Position numbers and translations under genes: made by a program. Positions 59,266 to 64,000 of a stretch of 64,000 nt of DNA are shown here, piece after piece (position 1 is the first letter of the stretch; every line of letters starts with the position of its first letter). Under the pieces are notes generated by a model. The model was given only the letters and a program-made list of their open reading frames with translations. It did not search any database and had not been told where the DNA came from. The DNA is from Palsa-851 sp035534435 (GTDB lineage: Bacteria; Chloroflexota; Dormibacteria; Aeolococcales; Aeolococcaceae): NCBI GenBank assembly GCA_035534435.1, contig DATLRX010000011.1:31171-95170 (forward strand), given 5' to 3'.

Positions 59266-60315
59266 ATGAGTCCCGTGCCAAGCGCCCTCCGCATCCTCCG
59301 CGCCGTCACCGGCTCGCCGTGGACCCGCGTGACGGGGACGGTCGTCGGACTGGCGATCCTGGCCCACACGATCAACATCCCTCAGGCCGTTGTCAGCCTC
59401 AGCCGGGCCGATCCACTCTGGATCGCCGCCGCACTGGGGCTGACGATGCTCGCGGTCGCCGCAAGCGTCGTGGAGTGGGGCGTCCTGCTTCGCACCGCGG
59501 GCGCCACGTCCGGCCAGAGCGGCAGCCGCCACCCGCTCCTGAGCTGGCGCCGTCTGAGCTCGTCGTATCTCCAGAGCATGTTCTTCACCCAGATGCTGCC
59601 GGCCGGCGTCGGTGGGGACGCCATGCGGACCGTCGAGATGGGGCGTCAGGTCGGCCACGGGAACGTGCTCGCATCGCTCGCGGGAAGCCGTCTGGCCGGG
59701 ATGCTCGGCATGACCTGCTGGGGCATCGCCGCCGCCGTCATCCTCCGGGCGCTGCTCGGGACCGGTGTGCTCGTGGTGATCGCGGCGCTCGCCGTCGGCG
59801 TCGTGATCATCTGGATGATGGCGCTGAGCGCCGATCGCGTGATCCCGTACCGACTGCTGACGCGCATCTCCGGCGCGATGGGCCGGGGAATCCGCTCGTT
59901 CGGCGAGGCCTTCTCCAGCTACCGCCGGCATCCCCACGCCGTCGCCCAGTCCCTCCTCGTCGGCGCCGCAGGCTGGGGGTTCAACCTGCTCGCGCTCAGC
60001 CTGGGGGCTCGCGCCATCGGAGTCGACCTCAGCTGGACGGTGCTCGCCGTCTGCGTTCCGATCACGCTGTTGGTGGCGCTCGCGCCGTTCAGCATCAACG
60101 GGCTCGGCCTGCGCGAAGGTGTGCTCGTGGCGCTCCTCTCGAAGAGCGGTGTCTCGGTGGCGCACGCCGGCGAGATCTCGCTGCTCATCGACCTGCAGAT
60201 GGTGCCGTTCGCGGTGCTCGGTGCGGTGCTCTGGTCCCGGCACCGGCGGAGCGCGAAGGCGCTGGCGCCCATGAGCGAGGTCGTGATGTCACCGCAGGAC
60301 GTCGCCGCCGCGTAG
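59266..60315 (+). CDS. Flippase-like integral membrane protein (LPG_synthase_TM / UPF0104), second copy
   Basis: 349 residues with about 8 membrane helices and the family segments MFFTQMLPAGVGGDAMRTVEMGR (near 105-127, shown by its QMLPAGVGGD core) and PFSINGLGLREGVLVALL near 275. Likely lipid or lipid-linked sugar transport. Unlike the copy at 19.4 kb, it has no sugar-enzyme partner. 87 nt after dnaB. Confidence 0.8.
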   Translation: MSPVPSALRILRAVTGSPWTRVTGTVVGLAILAHTINIPQAVVSLSRADPLWIAAALGLTMLAVAASVVEWGVLLRTAGATSGQSGSRHPLLSWRRLSSSYLQSMFFTQMLPAGVGGDAMRTVEMGRQVGHGNVLASLAGSRLAGMLGMTCWGIAAAVILRALLGTGVLVVIAALAVGVVIIWMMALSADRVIPYRLLTRISGAMGRGIRSFGEAFSSYRRHPHAVAQSLLVGAAGWGFNLLALSLGARAIGVDLSWTVLAVCVPITLLVALAPFSINGLGLREGVLVALLSKSGVSVAHAGEISLLIDLQMVPFAVLGAVLWSRHRRSAKALAPMSEVVMSPQDVAAA

Positions 60316-60332
60316 GTCGCGGGCTCCAGCAC

Positions 60333-60338
60333 TAGACT
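60333..60338 (+). promoter_or_regulatory. -10 element of the kinase-fumC unit (leaderless)
   Basis: TAGACT, 8 nt before the GTG at 60347. Confidence 0.55.
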
Positions 60339-60346
60339 TCAGCGGC

Positions 60347-61462
60347 GTGACCAGGCATTTCAGCGACTTTCTCGCGGCTCATGCGGCCCGGATCGCCGAT
60401 CTGTGGGCACGCCAGACACCCTCGAGTGATCCCGTCCAGCCTTCCGATCGCGCTCGCGGCCCTCGCCAGTTCGTCAACGCCGTCCTCGTCGCGCTCAGCG
60501 CGGACGACTTCCGCCCGTTGATCGCGTATCACCACCTCGACGCCGGGAACAACGCGGAGCGGCGCCTCGAGCGCGCGCTCCGCAACCTGACCGCCCTCCG
60601 CCAGGCGACTGCCGAGTCCATCCGGGAGGAGCGCCTCGATCCTGAAGAGGCCCTTGAGCTCACCTCCGCGGCAGCCGACGATCTCGATGCCGTCGGACAC
60701 CGTCTCGCCACGACGTGCGTGGCGAGCCTCGAGCACCGGTTGTCGAGCGCGACATCCGAGTCGTCGGCGCGCGGCACCTCCCTGTCGATCACCATGCACG
60801 AACTGCGCCGACCCCTGACCATCCTCAACAGCTATGGCCAGCTGCTCAGCGCCGGGATGCTCGGTGAGCTTCCCGAGACGGCCATGGTCGCGATCGAGGG
60901 GATCACCGCCAGCACGGAGATGATGGTGCGGATGGTCAACGCGCTGGCCGAGCTGGCGCGCCTCGAGGACCCGGACGACCATCTCGCGCTCGAGGTCATG
61001 GACGCCGACGAGGTCGTCGACGAGGCGATCGAGCATGTCGCGATGGAGGCGAAGCTGCGCGAGGCGACGATCACGCGCCAGTGCGAGGGCGGCCTCACGC
61101 TCAAGGGCGACCGCCGCCGGCTCATCCTCGCGCTCACCAACCTGCTCGGCAACGCCGTCAAGCACGGGCCGACGGGCTCCGCGATCGAGGTGATGGCTGC
61201 CCGCGAGGGCGAGTCGGTGCGCTTCACCGTCCGCGACCATGGAGCCGGGTTCCCCGTGGCCGACACCGCGCACCTCTTCGACAAGTACTTCCGCTCGGTG
61301 GCCGAGCGGCAGCGGAAGGTGCCCGGAAGCGGCCTCGGTCTCTACATCGTTCGCACCGTCGCCGAGCGCCACGGCGGTACGGTGGCGGCTCGGAGCCACC
61401 CGGGAAGCGGCGCCGAGTTCGACATGACGATCCCGCTGCACCAGGAGGAGGCCGCGTCGTGA
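60347..61462 (+). CDS. Cytosolic sensor histidine kinase
   Basis: 371 residues, no membrane helix. The N-terminal 140 residues are helical (FSDFLAAHAARIADLWARQ) and resemble RsbRD-like N-domains. The phospho-accepting His of MHELRRPLTIL is near 152. The ATPase domain has LTNLLGNAVKHG, VRDHGAGFP and GSGLGLYIVRTVAERHGG. No response regulator is adjacent; its stop overlaps fumC. GTG start supported by the TAGACT element. Confidence 0.9.
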   Translation: MTRHFSDFLAAHAARIADLWARQTPSSDPVQPSDRARGPRQFVNAVLVALSADDFRPLIAYHHLDAGNNAERRLERALRNLTALRQATAESIREERLDPEEALELTSAAADDLDAVGHRLATTCVASLEHRLSSATSESSARGTSLSITMHELRRPLTILNSYGQLLSAGMLGELPETAMVAIEGITASTEMMVRMVNALAELARLEDPDDHLALEVMDADEVVDEAIEHVAMEAKLREATITRQCEGGLTLKGDRRRLILALTNLLGNAVKHGPTGSAIEVMAAREGESVRFTVRDHGAGFPVADTAHLFDKYFRSVAERQRKVPGSGLGLYIVRTVAERHGGTVAARSHPGSGAEFDMTIPLHQEEAAS

Positions 61463-62880
61463 CCGCCGCAGAGACCCGGAGCGAACGTGATTCCATGGGC
61501 GAGTTCGAAGTGCCCGCCACCGCCTACTACGGCGCCAACACCATGCGGGCGAAGGTCAACTTCCCGATCAGCGACCTCCGCCTGCCGCGCGGCTTCATCC
61601 GCGCGATCGGCCTCATCAAGCAGCAGTCGGCGATGGTCAACCGCGAGCTCGGCCTGCTCGACGAGAACCTTGCCGGGGCGATCATCCGGGCGGCCCAGGA
61701 CGTGATCGACGGCGCGCTCGACGACGAGTTCATCGTCGACGTCTTCCAGACCGGCAGCGGCACCTCCACGAACATGAACGCCAACGAGGTCATCGCCAAC
61801 CGGGCGATCGAGCTCCTCGGCGGCGCGCGCGGATCGCGCACACCGGTGCATCCGAACGACCACGTGAACCTCGGACAGTCGAGCAATGACGTCTTCCCCA
61901 CGGCGATCCAGGTCGCGACGGCGGTCTCGATTCATGAGGACGTGATCCCCTCGCTGCGCATCCTGGAGACGTCGTTGCGACACAAGTCCGAGGAGTTCTG
62001 GCCCGTGGTGAAGACGGGTCGCACGCATCTCCAGGACGCGACGCCGATCCGCCTCGGCCAGGAGTTCCTCGGCTATGCCGGTCAGGTGGAGCGTGCGCGG
62101 CGCCGCTGCGAAGAGGCGATCGCGACGCTCGCGGAGCTGCCGCTCGGCGGCACGGCGGTCGGGACCGGCGTGGCCACGCACCCGGAGTTCCCGGCACAGG
62201 TCATCGGACTTGTCGCGGCGGACCTCGGGCTGCCGTTCCGCGAGACCGACAACCACTTCAGCGGGCAGTCGACCCTCGACGCCGTCGTGGCGGCGAGCGG
62301 CGCGATGCGTGCCGTCTCGGTCGCGCTTTACAAGATCGCGAGCGACATCCGGCTGCTCGGCTGCGGCCCGCGCGCGGGCATTGCCGAGATCTCGATTCCA
62401 GCGGTCCAGCCGGGCTCGTCGATCATGCCGGGCAAGGTCAACCCGGTCATCTGCGAGTCGGTGACGATGGTCGCGGCGCAGGTCATCGGCAACGACGCCA
62501 CCATCGCCTTCTGCGCGGCCGCGGGATCGCTGCTCGAGCTGAACGTGATGATGCCGGTCGTGGCGTATGACCTCCTCCAGTCGACGGCGTTGCTCGCGGC
62601 GTCGGCACGGAACCTCGCCACGCAGTGCGTCGACGGCGTTGCCGCGACGGACAACGGCCCGGCGCTGGTGGAGCGCGGTCTCATGCTCTGCACCGCGCTC
62701 GTGCCGAGCATCGGGTATGACGCCGCCGGGGCGATCGCGAAGGAGGCATATGCCAGCGGTCGCACCGTTCGCGAGGTCGCCCGCGAGCGCACAGGGCTCA
62801 GCGAGGAGGAGTTGACCCGCATCCTCGACGCCGAGGCGATGACGAAGCCGGGACGCGAGTCGGGCGCTGCGGGCGGCTGA
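61459..62880 (+). CDS. fumC: Class II fumarate hydratase
   Basis: 473 residues, interconverting fumarate and malate. Near the N-terminus MGEFEVPATAYYGANTMRA, then QTGSGTSTNMNANEVIANR, the TGRTHLQDATPIRLGQE substrate segment and the catalytic-loop GSSIMPGKVNPV near 317. The TGSGTSTNMN and GSSIMPGKVNPV forms fit FumC better than aspartase, which remains the alternative. GTG start with GGAGGAG upstream, overlapping the kinase stop by 4 nt. Confidence 0.9.
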   Translation: MTAAETRSERDSMGEFEVPATAYYGANTMRAKVNFPISDLRLPRGFIRAIGLIKQQSAMVNRELGLLDENLAGAIIRAAQDVIDGALDDEFIVDVFQTGSGTSTNMNANEVIANRAIELLGGARGSRTPVHPNDHVNLGQSSNDVFPTAIQVATAVSIHEDVIPSLRILETSLRHKSEEFWPVVKTGRTHLQDATPIRLGQEFLGYAGQVERARRRCEEAIATLAELPLGGTAVGTGVATHPEFPAQVIGLVAADLGLPFRETDNHFSGQSTLDAVVAASGAMRAVSVALYKIASDIRLLGCGPRAGIAEISIPAVQPGSSIMPGKVNPVICESVTMVAAQVIGNDATIAFCAAAGSLLELNVMMPVVAYDLLQSTALLAASARNLATQCVDGVAATDNGPALVERGLMLCTALVPSIGYDAAGAIAKEAYASGRTVREVARERTGLSEEELTRILDAEAMTKPGRESGAAGG

Positions 62881-62916
62881 CGCCAACCTCGCGCATCACG
62901 CGGTGCGCGCGGACGC

Positions 62917-63774
62917 TCAGGCGAGCCCGAGCGCCGCGATGACGTCGGCGACGCCGCCGTCCTCAGGCCGAGCGCACGTCGCGTCTGCCGCGGCGATGAC
63001 CTCCGGTCGCGAGGTCGCGATCGCGACGGCGAAGCCCGCGGCGTCGAGCAGCTCGACATCGTTGGGCGCGTCACCGACGGCGACCGCGTCCGCGAGCGTG
63101 CAGCCGATTCGCGCGCAGACGATCTCGCAGGCGGCACCCTTGCTCACGTCGGAGTCCAGGATCTCGACGAATTCCGGGTTGGAGCGCGTCACGCGAGCGA
63201 GTCCCGCAAGCTCGCGTGTCATCAGTGCGCTCGCCCGGTCCACCTCGACGAGGTCGTCGATGACGCATGCGGCCTTTGTGGTCCCGCGCGCCAGCAGTGG
63301 CTCGAGGTCGTCGACGAGACGGAACCGCACGCCGCTGATCGCCGAGTAGAGGTGCGCCTCCGGGCGATCCTGGTCGCAGAGCAGCTCGTCGTCCTGGTAC
63401 GCCTGGTAATGCCAGCCCTCGCGGCGCGCAAGGCGCAGGGCACGGACCGCCGGCTCAGGGCCGAGATCGCGTTCGTAGATGTGCTCACCCGCCGTCCCGC
63501 GGTCGCCGGGTATGCCGCGCACCATCGCTCCCTGGTAGCAGACGAGTGGCTGATCGACACCGAGCTCGAGGGCCCACGGCAGCGCCGAACGGTACATACG
63601 ACCGGTCGCGACGATCACCGGAACACGGCGGGCTGCGGCCCGGACCGCGTCGCGAACCCGTGGCAGGAGCTCCTGGCGATAGTCGATGGTCGTGCCGTCG
63701 AGGTCGATCACCAGCGCGCGGGGCACGAAACCGGGAAGTGCGCTCGCGGTCCGTATGTCGGCAGGCGCCGTCAC
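62917..63774 (-). CDS. HAD-superfamily hydrolase, Cof type (IIB)
   Basis: 285 residues. Motif I DLDGTTID (24-31), motif II ATGR (near 56), the C2B cap, the motif III lysine K (SKGAACE) and motif IV GDAPNDVELL (near 241). Cof-type phosphatases act on sugar phosphates, flavin or PLP precursors; substrate not assigned. GTG start is embedded in the stop of a 12-codon leader frame. Confidence 0.9.
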   Translation of the reverse strand: MTAPADIRTASALPGFVPRALVIDLDGTTIDYRQELLPRVRDAVRAAARRVPVIVATGRMYRSALPWALELGVDQPLVCYQGAMVRGIPGDRGTAGEHIYERDLGPEPAVRALRLARREGWHYQAYQDDELLCDQDRPEAHLYSAISGVRFRLVDDLEPLLARGTTKAACVIDDLVEVDRASALMTRELAGLARVTRSNPEFVEILDSDVSKGAACEIVCARIGCTLADAVAVGDAPNDVELLDAAGFAVAIATSRPEVIAAADATCARPEDGGVADVIAALGLA

Positions 63775-63809
63775 GCGACCGAGCGCGTGCGGAAGACGTC
63801 GGCGAGCAT
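63771..63809 (-). CDS. Possible 12-codon leader ORF before the HAD gene
   Basis: MLADVFRTRSVA then TGA overlapping the HAD GTG (GTGA). Its ATG lies 7 nt after a TAAGAT element, so a leaderless transcript would begin at this ATG. Translational coupling to the HAD gene is plausible. Short enough to be chance. Confidence 0.3.
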   Translation of the reverse strand: MLADVFRTRSVA

Positions 63810-63816
63810 CAAAGCG

Positions 63817-63822
63817 ATCTTA
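63817..63822 (-). promoter_or_regulatory. -10 element upstream of the leader ORF and HAD gene
   Basis: TAAGAT (within TATAAGAT) on the minus strand, 7 nt before the leader ATG. Confidence 0.5.
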
Positions 63823-63849
63823 TACACCCGGCGACTCGTCAATTCGGGG

Positions 63850-63855
63850 TAGACT
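63850..63855 (+). promoter_or_regulatory. -10 element of the right-edge gene (leaderless)
   Basis: TAGACT, 10 nt before the TTG at 63866. Confidence 0.5.
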
Positions 63856-63865
63856 GACTCTTGTC

Positions 63866-64000
63866 TTGCGTTCGTCTTCTCGCGCGCGGTTTGGTAGACC
63901 GCTCGCCGCAAGGCCTCGTCCCGCCGCTCCTGTGACGGTTGATGAGGCCCCGAGTACTGAAACCCCCGAGCCGGTGAGCTTCGACGAGCTCTCGTTGAGC
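63866..64000 (+). CDS. N-terminal fragment of a gene cut by the window edge
   Basis: A TTG-initiated frame open for 45 codons to the edge: a basic, Arg/Pro-rich start (LRSSSRARFGRP), an acidic Thr/Pro stretch, then VSFDELSLS. The FDELSLS ending is like the Q-motif region of DEAD-box RNA helicases, but too little is present to name it. Confidence 0.45.
   Translation, partial: MRSSSRARFGRPLAARPRPAAPVTVDEAPSTETPEPVSFDELSLS

Noticed and set aside
1..64000. Mobile elements, phage genes, tRNA or rRNA
   Set aside because: No transposase, integrase or terminal repeats seen, and intergenic gaps hold no cloverleaf-capable or rRNA-like sequence.

Overview
The window is a G+C-rich (visibly about 70%), gene-dense bacterial chromosome segment. 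It holds about 60 protein genes, almost no intergenic space, many GTG or TTG starts and many 4-nt stop/start overlaps. There is no phage, IS, CRISPR array, rRNA or tRNA, and no gene-free stretch over 300 nt. A GuaB3-type IMP dehydrogenase paralogue, a two-subunit pyruvate carboxylase, a Get3/ArsA ATPase with an HSP20-like tail, an LprG/P55-like lipoprotein-MFS pair and a lysine-rich H1-like protein suggest a Chloroflexota or other deep-branching terrestrial lineage (Limnocylindria or Dormibacterota type). That placement is an inference from gene content, not a phylogeny.

Layout, 1-28 kb: a truncated purB (-) diverges from a GDPD gene followed by an ECF sigma factor and a coupled membrane Ig/propeller protein (+). 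Next come methyltransferase, pycA and pycB (-), then purE, purD, guaA and guaB3 (-) and gdhA (-). The H1-like repeat gene (+) converges on threonine aldolase, a GGDEF protein and a Cys/Pro-rich exported protein (-). A small conserved gene, a flippase-like gene and an epimerase follow on +, then a hypothetical gene and infA (-). metH (+) converges on a polytopic membrane protein, a 4-Cys small protein and a CheY-like regulator (-).

Layout, 28-45 kb: thiolase (-); tldD, pmbA, a class I amidotransferase and GT39 (-); an orphan oligopeptide-type binding lipoprotein (-) divergent from a NarL-type two-component pair (+). Then comes a threonine/lysine operon, hom-thrC-thrB-lysC-ychF-lipM (+).

Layout, 45-64 kb: a 6S-like structured RNA; a tail-anchored membrane protein next to the Get3/ArsA ATPase, heading a run that continues through a small protein, an M50 protease, NUDIX, a CaCA exchanger and GNAT; an SDR gene; a membrane protein and csaA (-); the lipoprotein-MFS pair with cca; ykvA-like, rplI and dnaB; a second flippase-like gene; a cytosolic histidine kinase overlapping fumC; a HAD phosphatase (-); and the start of a gene cut by the right edge.

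A recurring theme is promoter architecture. At about 17 starts a TAnnnT hexamer lies 6-14 nt before the start codon with no Shine-Dalgarno sequence, which indicates widespread leaderless mRNAs. A minority of genes (H1-like, infA, the NarL-type kinase, the Cys/Pro-rich protein) have clear Shine-Dalgarno leaders. The most interesting leads are the tail-anchored protein beside a Get3-like ATPase, the LprG/P55-like pair with an apparent ATC start, the 6S-like RNA, the ECF sigma with a beta-propeller/Ig membrane partner, and the leaderless promoter set.
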